Of a stretch of 64,000 nucleotides of DNA, positions 1-13,354 are shown in pieces. The translations under genes were made by a program, and so were the position numbers. Each line of letters opens with the position of its first letter. Within the stretch, counting starts at the first letter, position 1. The notes beneath the pieces are model-generated. The model ran no database searches. It was not told the origin of the DNA and saw only the letters and a program-made list of their open reading frames with translations. This DNA comes from Asterella californica (taxonomy: Eukaryota > Streptophyta > Marchantiopsida > Marchantiales > Aytoniaceae). The DNA lies in contig JAYKYS010000143.1 in NCBI GenBank assembly GCA_036924285.1, positions 1 to 64,000 on the forward strand. Reading direction: 5' to 3'.

Positions 1-3000
1 GCTAGTAGCCTTCAGATAATGAACAAGGCAATTGGCAAAGAAGCTGTTGATGTGCAGGCAGGTCCTCTGGGAGAAGCCAGTCTGCAGTTCACAGTTCCAG
101 AGGGGCTGTTGCTGGATGATGAGGGCGGGTCCATCACAGATGCTGCCCTGGCCCCCAGTGACATCATCACCGCCCTGGTTGCCATCGCTGCAGCCACCAT
201 AGACTTGACCGCCAACCACACTAACTTCACCTTGAACAATATGATTGCTTGCTTGGTGGCTACAGACATTCTTCAGGTGGGGCAAGCTGCCATGCTGCTT
301 CTGCATGGCATACATGGTTGCATCTTTGCACTGCAGAAGATGTACCCTATTGGCATTGTTTTGGTTCGCAGCTGATTGCGTACTCACTTGCCAGTCATTG
401 TCAGTAACCCCTAGGATATCAGCTCTGTCCCGGCTTTGCCTCAAAACGCTGTAACTTGTCATCTATGTACTGTGGGTTGTGTGGGTTCTGAAGCGTGACT
501 GCAAAATGCTCTCCCTTCTGGACGCCTTGAGGGGTATTTAGAAAGCTCACTTGGCAGTTCTGCTGTCGCCTTATTTGGCAAAGCAGCCATGCATCTCCGA
601 TTATTTTAAACATCGCCCCCCTCCCCCCTCCCCCCTCCCCCTCCCACTCTTTGCCACTGCTTCCCCATACACAGCTGCTCAAATGTCACATGTTTGTTGT
701 TTGCAGCTGTTGGGCTTGAAAAGCTTCAGAACAGGAGCAGTGATGCTGGCAGGTCTGCTGCTGTACGATGTCTTCTGGGTCTTTGGCAGCAAGTCTGTCA
801 TTGGGGACAATGTCATGCTGACGGTGGCCACCTCTGACATTGTGTCAGGCCCTACCCGCCTACTCTTTCCCAGGATAGCTGGGGGCACTGGCGAAGCCAG
901 TGACTTCCCTTTTTCCCTTTTAGGTGAGAGCACTCTTCCCTTTGTTGGACGCTTTACCTCCCACTCCTCCAGCTGAACATCACCCTTCAACCACAGCTGC
1001 AGTAACATCGGCTAGCAAGCACACTGGTGACAGGGGCCAGAACCCGTTCACAGCCACACAGCTGTAAGCTCCAAACAGGCAACAGGCAAAACAGACCCAC
1101 ATCTCCCTGGGAATTCCCGCAAAACTGGTACAAGCACACTTCAGGCAGTGACCAAGCTCAGCTTCATTAGTTCTTTGCAGCTATGTGCTCCCCACTTCAG
1201 CAGCTCTCTGGATTGCAGCTGGTCCCTTTTCAACCTCTGCTGCAGATCTGCATTTGCAGTCTTCAGGCTTGAAACTGTACCAGGTCGCCTCCCATGGCCA
1301 AGGTTGTCCTTTGACTGCAATTGTTCTGCTTTGGGTTGGCCCTGCTCTAGACTTGACCGTGCGCCAGCACACAATCAGCTGATAGGCACCAGGGATTGTT
1401 ATCACAATTTCAGCAAAGCCCTAATCCTGACTACCCTAAGCTGAATTGCCTCTGTTCAATTCAATAGCTGGGCATATCCCTATGCCCTCCTGAAGGTGAA
1501 GACGCCATGCATACAATGCAAGTGGTGTGACATCAGCTAGCCATATCACTCAATACTCTGCAGCAGTGCTCACAAAATCCACTGACCAGACACTGCAACC
1601 ACTGCCATGCCTCTTGAAAGCTTTGTGACAGCGCTGGACACAGAAGCAGCAGTAAAGGCTGGCGGTGCATTTGCACTCTATAATGCTTCTTGCTTCTGAG
1701 AGTGAGAAGCTAAAGAGTGTGTCACGTCACAGAGTTCTGCAGAATGTTGTTACTGTATGCCGTCCTGTGTCAAGTTGATCTTTTTGTCTGTCAAGAACAC
1801 GTGCTGCCTCAGACCAGGATTGGGCGCAAGCTGATAAAGCTGGTCACATGGTGCAGGGCTAGGGGACATTGCTGTTCCAGGGCTGTTGGCCTGTTTAGCA
1901 TTGAGGTACGATGCTTCCAGGTCTACTAACATGCGTGCCAGAGCAGATGCTGCTGCTCAAGCACTCAAAGGAGCCTTCTCTCAGCTGGATGTAAGCCCTG
2001 TCACCTCCTGTCAGTCCTGCTTTGTGTACTTTGTCCTGCTCGGCCCTCTATAGTGATGACACAGCCGAGGGTATTGGTGCTTTGCCGTCTCATGATGAGC
2101 TAGATGCCTGCAGGGCACGTTGTGCATGTCTTGTTCAGTTGAAAGCAGTCTGTGGTGAGCAGTGTTAGAAGGTCTATTGTTGCGGCTTGCTGGCGCAATT
2201 GTGCCATGCAACAAGCTCTTGTGCTGCTGAGGGGATCAGACCAGTCCATCGTTCACTGCGCCACCAATCGTGCTTGCTGGAGCAACCCTGCATGCAAGGT
2301 CACGCAGGCACTGGGTGTAACCTTCCAGTGCTGACTAGGCTCAGATTGGTTGAAGATTGGAGGCTCTATAGTGTTGACTATCTGCTTGCAAAGGACATCC
2401 TTTGCGTATGCTCTGAATGACAGCCTCTGGACCGCACCTGCTGGTATCTCTGCCAGCACCTTTACCCAGAACATCGTACACAGACTACTTTGGTAAACAG
2501 GACTCTGTACCTGCCAATGAAAAGGCAGCAGCGATGTCTGTCAGGTTCACAGCTTGCATTACCTGGAATGGAGCTTTCAGTGCATGTCTGCAACATTGAT
2601 GTCTTGAGTATTGGCTTGCGCAAGGTCCTGCTGATGTGATGGTAGGAAGGAGCAACCGGACACCAAATGGCAGAAGCTGGTGCAGAAGCTGCTGGAAGTG
2701 CTGTTGACAAAGTGGCTGATGCTGAGCTGGAGCAGCGAGAACGTACCCAGGGAGCGTCAACAAGCGGCGAGCCACACACTGTTTTTGAAGCATCTGATGC
2801 AGTCCTACAACAGAGAACATACTTTGTCCCAACCATGGTAACTCATTCCACTGTTTGCGTCTGTAGCGTGATGACGCAGTACATGGTATTGTCTCAACAT
2901 CTGATGCAGCAACTGATGCATTATGTGGCATTGCCCCAACGTCAGATGCAGCACTGCTCTTTATGACGCTGTCACTGGAGGCCTGGGCTGTGCAGCCACG

Positions 3001-3551
3001 CAGTTGACACCTGCAGCGCATGCACTTTTGTCTTAAATGCTTTTGTCTTTTTGTTTCTTCCTCTAAGCAGGTCCGTTCACCATCTGCCAGGCTGCTTATG
3101 GAGCTTCTGCATTCTGGTCTACTTGTGTCTGCTGCAGCATGGCATGGCGCATTTGCATATTGCAAAGGGCACTCCTGACTTCTGTCCAGCCCTTACACAC
3201 ACGTACACACACCAACAGTCCCCCCCCTCTGGCCCCCCTTCCACCTTCCTCTTCTTCCCACTGTGCTGGTAAACACATGTAGCTATGTCATAACCAATGA
3301 TATCAAAGCTAGCACATAGTGTAAAAGCTGGCTTTGTTCCGCAGGCAGCATATGTCATCGGTCTAGGCATTGCATTTGCTGCGAATGCTGTCACAAAGCT
3401 AGGACAGCCAGCTTTGCTTTTACCTTGTTCCCGCACATTCACGGCAATCACACTGACAGCAGCATCAAGAGGTGAAGTGGCGCGGCTTTGGAATTACACT
3501 GATGCAAGTTCAGTCTCACCAATGAGAAAACCAAAGTCCAAGGCGTCGTAG
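1..3551 (+). CDS. SPP: Signal peptide peptidase (intramembrane aspartyl protease), 3' part
   Basis: Intramembrane aspartyl protease of the presenilin/SPP family, which cuts membrane-bound signal peptides, probably in the ER. Exons read: 16 (or earlier)-276, 707-923, 1857-1990, 2646-2837, 3345-3551, all in matching splice phases. Diagnostic motifs are the first catalytic Asp in YDVFWVF (exon 2), the second in LGLGD split across the 923/1857 junction, and QPALL in the last exon. The C-terminus ends in a lysine-rich tail. The N-terminal transmembrane part lies outside the window. One oddity: after QPALL the expected YLVP follows only in a shifted frame (see findings). The family call is firm. 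The acceptor at 2645 (dinucleotide AG after GGT) is less sure than the others. Confidence 0.93.
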
Positions 3552-3755
3552 CATTGCCATTGAACTGCAAGTTCATGTTCAGAGCTGTTGACTACCTACT
3601 GCTTCTGAAGCAAGTGCTGATGACACACAATGATAGTCTGGACTGTTTCAGGCAGCTCACTGCTGATCAATGCAATGTAGTGACCTGTACTTGGTCGCAG
3701 CTATGGTTACAGATACATCAGCTGCACTTCATTGTGTTTACATCACATGACATGG

Positions 3756-3760
3756 TGTAA
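3756..3760 (+). terminator. Candidate TGTAA polyadenylation signal for SPP
   Basis: TGTAA about 205 bases downstream of the SPP stop codon. TGTAA is the common poly(A) signal in chlorophyte algae, but a five-base match is weak alone. Confidence 0.35.
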
Positions 3761-4120
3761 ACTTTGGACAATGTATGCACCGGCTTGTCCAATAGGTATG
3801 CACACCAGCAAAGTCATAGGGCTTGATGAGCTCTAGCCAAGGCTTTTACAAACTGCAGCAAACCTGCTGTTGCAACCTCAAAAGTGGTGTTCTTCACTTT
3901 CTTCCCAGGAAGAAGGGAGTCCCTCAATTGAACAGATGCGCCTTACAGTGCCACTTTTCACCTTATGACCTGTTGTTTTGATTGCAGTGTAACAGTTATA
4001 CATAAAACCAGCTTTTGTGCTCCTTTTCTGGAAGTCACACTCTCACTTCACAATCCTGACAAACAAGTTTGACAATACTGTTGCACCATTTCTGTTTGGC
4101 ACTAGATATTTATAACACCA

Positions 4121-4125
4121 TTACA
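4121..4125 (-). terminator. Candidate TGTAA polyadenylation signal for RWA
   Basis: TTACA on the plus strand (TGTAA on the minus strand) about 136 bases past the RWA stop at 4261. Reasonable distance, short motif. Confidence 0.35.
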
Positions 4126-4260
4126 CTGCTCCTAATCCGACACATCAACGTACTGAAACTACAGGACCTCATCATGACGTGTTCAAGTTGCTACAGCACT
4201 ACGCATAGACATACTTGACTTTTGACCAGTGCCAACCGTCACACTGCTGCTAAAATTTTG

Positions 4261-7200
4261 TTACTTATACCAAGAATCCGCATTGATACAAGTGATGCTG
4301 GTATACAAAAGGGCAGCGGAAACAGCAAGCATCCCACAGTTCCGCCACAACAGCTTGCTGACCTTTGCTGAAGGGATGACAACAGACTTGAGATCATTCG
4401 TCAGCAGGAAGAGGCGGTGAGACACAAACACATACACTGCAGACAAACAGCAGCATTCAGAAGGGTGCCATGAAGTTAAATGTGTGCTATACAGTATGGT
4501 GCCATCAATTGCAAAACATACTGCACAGTGAGAGTCAGCTGCAGCATGCTGGCCTGTGTTGAATTCTGCAGTTGCACCAGAAATTGACTGATTAGCCAGT
4601 ACCACAAACAACATATGCACATGTTACAACTTTGAATTCATGCCAATGCATGCATGCCGCCCATGGTTGCTGCAAGATATGACCGGCAGCTTGCTGTGAC
4701 ACTCATCAAGGCACACAAACCAAACGACAGGACGGCATACCGGCTGTAGATGCAGCAAAGTTCAGCAATGGATAGCTCTGTGGGAAGAAGGTCAACAACA
4801 TCTTGGGCTGGCCATTTGGGACACCAGTAGCTAGCCATGTGTGGAACTGGGAGATGTAAGTCTCCAGTGTGATGCAGCCCAGCCAGCCAAACAGGCTCAA
4901 GGAGAAGTGACGCATGGATGGAGTTATGTTGCGCAGCACAATCCACAGGGTGATGGGGATCCATGATGTGTAGGGATGGACACGGTTGTACTCACGCTTT
5001 GGCAACAGGTAGATGAAGTGGTACCAGGCCGCAAACAGGGCAAGGGTCACTGCAAGGACATGATCAACTGTCAGACCGTATGCCATCTGGAGTGAATGGT
5101 CAGGATAGTCTTGATCAGACTAGTAGGCATAAGCTCTTGCAACAGGGGTGTCGGGCAGAAAGCATGAATGAACAGGGCAGTTCAACATGGCATAGCTCCG
5201 TCCAGCACATCCCAGCCCAGCACAACACAGCACAACACAGCATAGCAGAGCATACTGGCTCAGCTGGACATGTATGAAAGCAGTGGCAGAGCCAGGCTGA
5301 TACACATGCGGTGCTGATTGTGCTCTGCCGCGACGTGTCTCACAAGGAGCTACTGGGGAAGGTTATGCGTGATAGCTTGACTTTATGCAAGGGATGTTGA
5401 GCACAGCACAGCACAGCACAGCATGAAATGCTGCCGTGTGCGCCAACACATGCGTCAACAAAGGGCAGCGGAGGACTGCAAGGCACATTGAAGACTGGTG
5501 TTGTGCTGCCCTGTGTTATTGTGTGTATTGACTTGAATTGCAATCTTTCAGCACATAAGAAAAATCGACCAAAAAGTATTGGCCAAGCGACATGCATCAT
5601 CATCTCTTAGTCATGCTCATTGTGCTTGAAAGACTTCAGCACTGCAAAGATTGAGATACAAAAGCGTAAGCTCACAAATGTGTCGCGCCTACAAACCCAT
5701 ATCTTGAAGCAGCACATTCACAAGATGACTAATGTCAGAAGCTAGCCTGACCTGCAATGAGGGCGGTTCTGGTGAACACGCGCGCCCCAATAGCAAATTT
5801 GTCAATGCGCTGCAGGGCTGCTTCAAAGCGTGGGTGCAGGTAGGCAAACAACATACCGTGGATCCAGACATACCGGTCCAAGGAGGATCTGAAGTACCAC
5901 TCTGCAAGACATGTGGCAGCCAATTGAGCACACGTAACCATTGATTTGAGTTGATGTGCATAACGAGCACCAAGGCCTGATACATCAAACTGGCAAGGAC
6001 TGCAGTTTGAACGGACAATCACACTCCAGCTTCAGACCTGGTGTTGCCTTGAGGGCACACTCTTGCAGGATTTGTAATAGCGTCTGCAGCACACACTGCT
6101 GCTAGCTCCTGACCTTTTCAGAGCAGAGCTGGGGGGCCAGTCAGGAAAATGTTGTGCATGGTGTATTGGCAATTTTGACTCATGGCTATATAGGCCACAT
6201 GCAGCACAGATCTGAAAGCGCAGCATGCACTCTGCAATTGAGGCTATGTATATGTAGCATCAGGGTGAGGCATACTTGATGCCCACCTACTTACCGCTTG
6301 ACAGCGGCCACTATGCTTCAAAGTCAATCAATCAATCAATCAAGCAAGCAAGCAACCACCCACTGAATATGCAGCGTGGATATGCTTGCAAGCACAGATT
6401 CACACAGTCACGCATCTGACTGAAAATCATATGCATCTTGATCACCTGTTTGCCAGTCATATGCTGCTCAATGAACAGAGCCTAAGGACAACTCAATCAG
6501 CAGGCAACGATCAGCAGTTGATGAACGCTGACCATGAAGAAGATCATCAGTGGGTTTGCGAGGGTCAGAGTATCCCATCAACCATGTGACGGGACTCCAG
6601 ATAGCATAGAAGACTGGCTTGACATCCCAGCAGACAAACACAACAGCCACACAGCCCAAAAGTCTGCATCCAATGTCACAAGGTGCAGGCAGAGTGTGCA
6701 TCTGGTTGCATGCACTACAGACAGACATGCACACAGATGTGCAACACAGACATGCAACACAGACAGTCAGAAATGCAACAAAGACACATAAACATGCAAG
6801 GGGTTCAGTACAGGCATGCAAGCAAGTATGTGTACTGAGCATGCCTGCATTGTTTTCCAAAGCTGCTTCACAGCTATTCATAGCAACTGCATAGCCACTG
6901 AAGCATGCAGCATGGGAATCATGTAAGCCATGTCAATGCATGCCATACTTTGGATGATTGTGATGGTGGAATGCATGTGCTGGTACCATGCATTAGGACT
7001 CTCTGCTTCCTGGTCTACCTTCTCTATGTTTACTGATGTATACCTTGCACTTAGACATGCTGCCTGAAAACGAAGGGGGAAGAAGACATGGAGGGGGAAG
7101 AGGAAACGGGGGGAGGGCTGCAAGGGGCGGACCATGTTGACAGCTAATGGGGTGCTTATAGCTCGTTTACCATCAAATCATGTTGGTGTGTAAGGACCAA

Positions 7201-9752
7201 TGAAGTGTCATGTGCAGTGCTTACTTGCATGTGATGCCAAGGCTGGAATTGTTATATCTATGGCCCAGGCCCAAGGCTGCATAGACCATGATGGTGAAGA
7301 GGGTGTGCATGGGGCAGATATAGTACAGCATGTAGCTGTTCTGCAGGGTCACACACACCAGCACCACCAGGAAATTCAGGCGCCACATCATCTGACAAAA
7401 CCTGCATGCCGCCTTTGAGGGTTGCATGCAGGTTCTGATTCAGCATACCACCAATAGCTTCCAATACCCCGACAGCTTCATCACTATTCTGCTGCACCCC
7501 TTGGTGAATGCATTATCGAGGCAGCAAGCAAAGGCATCCCCAAGCAGTGGCATTCCACCAGGCAAGCACTGAATTGATAAACCATCGAGTGTAGTTTGCT
7601 GACTGCAGCGATGTGCAAGGCGGCAACATGAGTATGATGGAAGGACCAACACAATGCAGCGATGTGTGTACAAGAGTGCACAGCATGGTGGAACCTTGCA
7701 CCTGATCTCTGGAAGAGAGCTGTGCAGCAAGTTATGCTGTGTTGTGCTGCAACTTGCAGGAATGTCATCACAGAAAGCATCCACTTCTATCTGGTTGGGT
7801 GTACTCACCTTGCAAATGCAAAATCGCCTGTTTTGTAGTAGTAAGTGAAGTTCCCAAAGCCGGTCATCCAAACATAGCCAGCAATGAAGACCCTGATTGC
7901 ATTGTACACTTCCTTGGCCTCAAAGTAGTGATACAACAGGAACAGAACCTACACAAGGGAACAAGCAAATACTGTGACTTGGTGGTATGTGAGAGCCCAG
8001 AACAGCTGCAAAGAGGAGACAGGAGGAGGGAGGGAGGAGGAGAAGAGGGCATGTTCCAGAACCTCAAAAGGTTCATGCTGCAAAGCACACACATGCCTTG
8101 CTTCATGGACAAACCAGCATCACTAACAATGAAGGCACTCCATCACTGGTGATGACACTCACAATAGAGGGTAGAGAAGACAGTAAGAGGTATCAGGTGC
8201 ACATGCAGCAGGCATAAACTTGGGGGGGGGGGGGGGGGGGGATGGGGCAGTGGGGTCAATGAATGTGGTCATGGGTCACACAGAGTGGCACTGGCCTCAA
8301 GTGCATTCAGGCGTTGAGACCCTATCTTCTGACCTATTGATGACATGCATGCTTTCGCTTTGTTGCACTATCGAGGAGCGGGGTAGGGAAATGACCTGCA
8401 TCCACCCCTTCCATTCTTCTGTCTGCTGCCTGTTGAGCAGCACAGCCACTCTGCAGGGCTTCAGGGAAGTGAAGAATGCAACAAGGGCGAGCACCAAGAA
8501 GATGAAGCCTAGCACGTCCCTGCTGTAGCTTTTGGTGCCATAGGGTAACAGACTGGTCCTGTCTGCCACGTAAAACCACAACAGGATGGTGCAACACTCC
8601 ACCCTGTGGCATCAATGTGACAAGTCTTGCTGGTTGCTGTACTAAGACAGCAATTGCGCACTGTATACTGGAGCTCCTGTTGAGAGACTGAAGATGCAAA
8701 GTTTTTCCGTCATCTCTGTTCTGTTCCGTACAGACGCACACATGAGCTTCCACATGGGCTTCTACATGATCTCCCACATGAGCTTTGACTGGGGATGTGT
8801 AAAGGTCTAGCTGATGCACTTCTTGGTGTACTTGACAACATGCCACAAGTGGAAGCATGTACTGCCGACAGCACTAGATTATAACAGCTAGGTAAATAAC
8901 ACTGTTTAACAGCGTCTGAAGGATTGTCAGCAGCTGCAACTTAGGCTGGGGACATGCCGGCTTTCATGAAACATCCCAAAGGTTGGTGGCAGGTAAACAA
9001 AGCTGCAAGTGTTGGAGCAATAGCAGGGTATTGTTGAACACTGGCATGGGTGCACAGCTGATGTGCGCAATGCAGCATAGCCAGCAAGCAAAGCAACAAG
9101 CAGCGTCGCAGTTGGGTTTTGCACATGATTGACCACAAATGGCAGGCAGCTGTGCATGTGTGCATTGGCTGAGTATGTGTAGGTGGTAGCAGCTGCTTAC
9201 ACTGCTTTCAGTGCCCCCTTGCACTCTACAAGAGCTTGACGATCCAGCACCAGACATCTGCAACCAGACATAGATGAGGCTTTGCATGGTGTAAGGCAAG
9301 CATTTGTCTGTAGAGGTGGGGATTGACATTGCCAAGTTGCAAGTTTATCAATATACCTGACAAAACCACTTCCTGCTATGCTTGTGTCCGGCACAACATC
9401 CTTGCTGGTGTTTGACTGCAGTTGCAGCTCAATTTGGCTGACGCCCAGTGGCTGCATGACAGGTGGCGATTCCTTGCCTGGTCCAAGTTCTTCATCTTGT
9501 GAGCTGGACCTTCTGCCGCGTCTGCAGAGCTTTCACAGCAAGTGTAGGGTGCAAGGCGCATGACATATCGAGCGATGCAAAAGGTGCAGCGCACCTATTA
9601 TAGTCTACTAACTCTGCATAAGCCCAGAGGACCAAGAAGCCAGCATAAGTCAAGAGACAAGCGATCTGGCCAGGAGAGACCGTTGTTCGCAGGTCGGGCT
9701 GGACGCCTGCCAGCCCAGCGGTGCGTGTAGCAACACCCTCCAGCTTCCGTTC
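4261..9752 (-). CDS. RWA: RWA / Cas1p-type polysaccharide O-acetyltransferase
   Basis: Multi-pass membrane protein of the REDUCED WALL ACETYLATION / CASD1 family, which supplies acetyl groups for O-acetylation of polysaccharides in the Golgi. Exons on the minus strand: ~9752-9595, 9521-9357, 9257-9201, 8603-8396, 7948-7809, 7401-7225, 6663-6533, 5901-5752, 5067-4741, 4436-4261. Every junction from 9595 onward keeps phase and no base correction is needed. Conserved blocks include [57 protein letters not shown] and [11 protein letters not shown]. An N-terminal membrane segment is seen (exon 1) but no PC-esterase domain before it, as in plant RWAs. The true start codon lies upstream of 9752 and is not resolved; an in-frame TGA closes this exon's frame at 9755-9753. 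Confidence 0.93.
5401..5424 (+). repeat. (CACAG)n microsatellite
   Basis: Perfect pentanucleotide array of about four units in an RWA intron; a related looser array lies at 5215-5250. Confidence 0.75.
6328..6354 (+). repeat. (CAAT)n/(CAAG)n microsatellite
   Basis: Short tetranucleotide repeat that switches from CAAT units to CAAG units, within an RWA intron. Confidence 0.8.
8222..8241 (+). repeat. Poly-G run (20 G)
   Basis: Twenty consecutive G inside an RWA intron. Length is likely unreliable in any assembly. Confidence 0.9.
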
Positions 9753-11855
9753 TCAACTCGAAAAGCAACGTGGTATTGCCAACGGCGTTGACGGCTTCTC
9801 ATGCACTGCAACAGATTGTGTCTTGTGTATGTTGAGCAAGAAGGCAACAGCTGAGCGCCAACTCAACAAGCAATGCTCCTGTTTATGGCAAATGTACAGA
9901 TCAGCCAAATCCGCTCGTCCGAGATTTGTGCAGCTGAAATGTGCGTCCAAAGTCTTGGAAGAGGGGTTTGACCACCAGCGAGCTTTGAGTTGTAGCTCCG
10001 AGACCAGTAGTGTCGGGCCGTGGGCAACAAAAACAGAAATATCGTCCCAAGGAGAGTCTCAATGCGCCAAGCAAGCTGCTATCTGATGAGCGGAGCTAGT
10101 CGCTGCGCGACTTTGACACAGTTTGACAAAGAATTTTTTTGCGTGGGCCGTACACCCTGAACAACCTTTATGCGACGGCAGCTCGAACGGGAACGGTGCA
10201 CAAACCCAGCAGCGAAGGTGTGACCTGAGCTTGCTGCGCGCATTTGAGTAGCTTCTTGCGCTACGTCTGCCACGTTATTTCTAGAGAACACATTCTATAT
10301 TTCTGAGCTTGGTACACAAGCAAGGGAGGCATTTTTCACAGACGGATATGCCTGGAGTACACAGTCTTTGCGGGACAGGATGGTCAGACTGCACGGCATA
10401 GGCGTCCTGCAACAAGGCACCGGCTGCCTACTGAATCTCAACGACAAAAGGATGAGTGTTGAACAGCTACACGATCTCACATTCTGTCCGCAAAAATAAC
10501 AAGGTATGCTTCTTGTTCCTACTTGTACAGCAGCTTGCAAAATGCATGCATAGGGTGCATTCTACAAAACCTCGCCCATCACAAGGCATGTTGTGGTTTG
10601 CATGTGAGCTTCTGCTTGTCTTTCCGAGGCACAAGCTTTAACTGCCGCAGTCCTGTTACATAGCTGCGCAGGAGGTGGTCTATAGCATGATCAAGGCTGT
10701 GCAGGGGCATGTGCCTGAAAAAAGAGCAGTAGTACTACACCCTGCAGGTGGCTATCAGAAGCTGCTGCAAGCTGCAATCACTACTGTTTGACTATCTGGG
10801 ACACTATGCTTGTGCCCGTACACATTGCCTGGCTGGTGTCCACTTTCTGAAATTCTGCCAGAGCCACCTGTTTCTGCGACAGTATTTGGTCAGCGCAAAT
10901 CATTCTTTGCTCAGTGTGTGCGCATTTGTTTTTCGGCACGGTGTAATATAGATTGCTAGGGTTTATGCTGCTGATTTGTAGGTGCAGGTGTGGTTTCATG
11001 GAGTGATGACTGATCAGTTCAATGCGTTTTAGAAGCTTGTGTTGGAATGAGCAGCAGATGTTTCTTGCGGCCAGCAGTTACATTGTGTTTCATGATATGG
11101 GGAATGGTTTACTGACAATAGCAGAGCTTGTTAATCACAAAACAAGTACAGTGACTGTCTTGGTAGCATTCAAGCTTGCTTTGAGGGCCACACGAGAGTG
11201 ACGGTGCTGTACAATGGCAGTTGAAACGGAAAAGCATCTCTTGGAGGGAGAGAGGGGGCGGCGGGAGGCTGAGGGAAGGCATAGGCAGTGGAAGTCTTGA
11301 ATACATCATGGTGGCAGTGTGTCTAGACCTCAACATGTGTAATTTCCAACTTCCTACCACCGCTGGCGTTACTTCAACGTCTTCCGCTCTCTGGAATAAC
11401 TCTGTGCTTGCGGTTAGACTTGCTTGTTGTTGCCTGTCTACTACAAGGGCAGTGTGGGGGAGTGACTGGCTTTCCAGTCATGACGTGGTGAACTATACCA
11501 AACCATGGCTACAGAATCAGAGATGATGGTCTTGGTCACACAAGGGCTGAGTTGGAGTATTGTATTGGACAAGATGGCAGCAGGAAGAGAGGGATGAGCT
11601 GATCAGATTGCGGTGACTACTGATTAATTGGCACATTTGTCATCGTCAGTTCTAGACGACTTTTGCCATTGTCTTGGTCGAACTTATGAACAAGTGACAG
11701 CAATATTGCTGCATATTTTTGGCAGTGATAGCATGGCAGTGTGGCATTCTGACAGTATAGTGGAATGAGCTGGAAGCTCCGAGACCATTGCTCTGCGCCC
11801 AAGTTGCTTGTACCAAAGAGATGCAGCGGTGACATCGCAGCTCCTTGGTTCGGTT
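9753..11855. other. 5' region shared by RWA and EMC6, mostly unassigned
   Basis: About 9.65-10.3 kb is richer in CpG than the surrounding introns, as expected near a gene start, and must contain the missing RWA first exon and promoter. From 10.3 to 11.85 kb only one weak candidate gene is visible (listed separately). No RNA gene or mobile element was recognised. Confidence 0.5.
10456..11010 (+). CDS. Possible small gene, three weak exons, function unknown
   Basis: A coding-looking exon at about 10651-10747 follows a good acceptor (CCGCAG) and ends at a GT donor; it holds AAQEVVYSMIKAVQG and ends in LHPAG. An upstream open stretch ends at a donor GTATGC at 10504, and a following exon from about 10982 would finish with a TGA near 11010 in matching phase. 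I do not recognise the protein and the start codon is not seen. It could be a short real gene or chance open frame. Confidence 0.25.
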
Positions 11856-12431
11856 ATGCTTCCGGCACAGGAAGAACCGACCGCTGCAGTGAAGGGAGAG
11901 TTTGGGCAGCAGTTCCTGCACGCAGCCAACATCAGGAGCAACTTTACCATTATAAGCTTCAAGTAAGCGTGTGGTCGGGTTCTCGTCCAAACCATCTTGA
12001 GGATGTGTACAAGACAACTATTGTCAACTGCAGTCGAGTGTTTGCGTCTTTGATTGCGGGCTTGGCGGCAGGCGTGCTAGGAGTGACAGGCTGGGGCGGG
12101 TTTATTTACTATTTTTTTGTGCACCTCCTGGTAAGAGGTCGCCATGAGCATGCTGGACCAGCACTCGACTGTGGAAGCTTACCGCTTCTTGATGCTGCAG
12201 CTTGGTGTGCCATTATACCTCAAGGCTCAAGGGCGACCAACTGAATATCTTCAGTCAGGGTGATCATGTACTGCTTTGCCACCCCTAATTCAACAGCAGC
12301 GCATGATGCTGACAGGGTATTCCCAGCTTTGCAGGCGATCAATCTGGATTGATGAGGTGTTCACCAGCACCTCGCTGCTGACCTTCATTCTGTTCTGGAC
12401 TTTGACACACAACTATGTTCACCTGTTCTAG
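11856..12431 (+). CDS. EMC6: ER membrane protein complex subunit 6 (EMC6)
   Basis: Small ER membrane protein, subunit of the EMC insertase that places tail-anchored and multi-pass proteins in the ER membrane. Exons 11856-11962, 12034-12130, 12201-12259, 12335-12431 join in phase to a 119-residue protein, the usual EMC6 length. The start ATG at 11856 is the only in-frame one before the conserved block. Family features: RVFASLIAGLAAGVLG then a glycine-rich second membrane segment (GWGGFIYYFF), and the C-terminal membrane segment with FILFWTLTHNYVHLF, matching the plant and animal ending (LFWTF...VH.F). No base correction is needed. Transcribed divergently from RWA and in the same direction as the sterol reductase gene. 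Confidence 0.92.
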
Positions 12432-13354
12432 GTGTGACACTTTGTACTTGTATGCAGCTGTGGCGATTTTGCTTTTGTCCCTAATGACATCATTGCCGAA
12501 ACATCATCTTTGCATTTATCTGCTGCCTTGTTCATCCTGCCATCTACTGCTGTATTGCTGCATGAAGCTGTATTGTGACATTGGCATACTGAAATGCAGT
12601 GCAGCCACAAAGATGGCTTGGGTAGTAGTTCTTAGGCTGCAGGTTGGGTGTTTGAGTGCAGGACAATCTTGAACAAGCAAGATGTTGCTTGGCAACAACT
12701 CTCAGCCACAGCACTTATGCATGCTAGACAAAGCCTTTAGAATGGACCAAGTATATCTCCAGTTCTTGACACGCAGAGAGCCAGCTGATTGTCAGATGTC
12801 ATGATGAGGGGAAGTAGTGCTACAATGCAATTATGCACCAGTCAATCTCAGTAACATGGATAGAACACCCTGTCACACTGTGATGACCACATCAGCATTC
12901 AACAAGTTGTGAATCGCTTCAACAAGTTCAACGTATCACATTTTATATGCAGCGGTTGCACGCATCTACAGCATATTATACTCAGTCTTAAATCTTTGAA
13001 AGTCACTCAACTAGTGCGCATGGTTTATGCATGTTGTAGTTGGGTCAATGGCCTCAAGCAGGACTGCAGTTGTTGTTGCTACTTGCCGAAAACGCCTTTG
13101 CTGGGCCCCTACTCATCCGTCACAAACAGGTACAAGGTGTAGTTTACGGTTGGTTTGACATACACGGAGCACGATGATCAAATGACTGGGCAGCGTCGCA
13201 GTTTCATGACTCACGAGGCATTGTTACCACAGAGTGTTGTGATCAACCTCTACCTACCTGCTGTTAAGGACCCTCGATGGAAATGGCCTAACTAGCTGAC
13301 AGCCAACTGTTTGCCGCCGCATCGGTTTTTTGGGCCACCACTTGCGATAGCATC
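12432..13354. other. Intergenic, EMC6 3' side and sterol reductase promoter
   Basis: No coding exon or RNA gene seen. The last 150 bases before 13355 become CpG-rich, in contrast with the TG/CA-rich sequence before. Confidence 0.5.

Larger units (their letters stand above)
3552..4260. other. Intergenic, between convergent SPP and RWA 3' ends
   Basis: No coding exon supported. It should contain both 3' UTRs. TGTAA, the usual chlorophyte polyadenylation signal, occurs on the + strand at 3756-3760, about 205 bases past the SPP stop, and on the - strand at 4125-4121, about 135 bases past the RWA stop. Confidence 0.6.

Noticed and set aside
2485..3165. Long minus-strand open frame of 226 codons
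   Set aside because: It lies antisense to exons and introns of signal peptide peptidase, has no known motif and is composed mostly of Cys/His/Gln-rich shadow sequence.
8222..8241. Poly-G run as a G-quadruplex regulatory element
   Set aside because: It sits deep in an intron and is a plain homopolymer of uncertain length; no supporting context.
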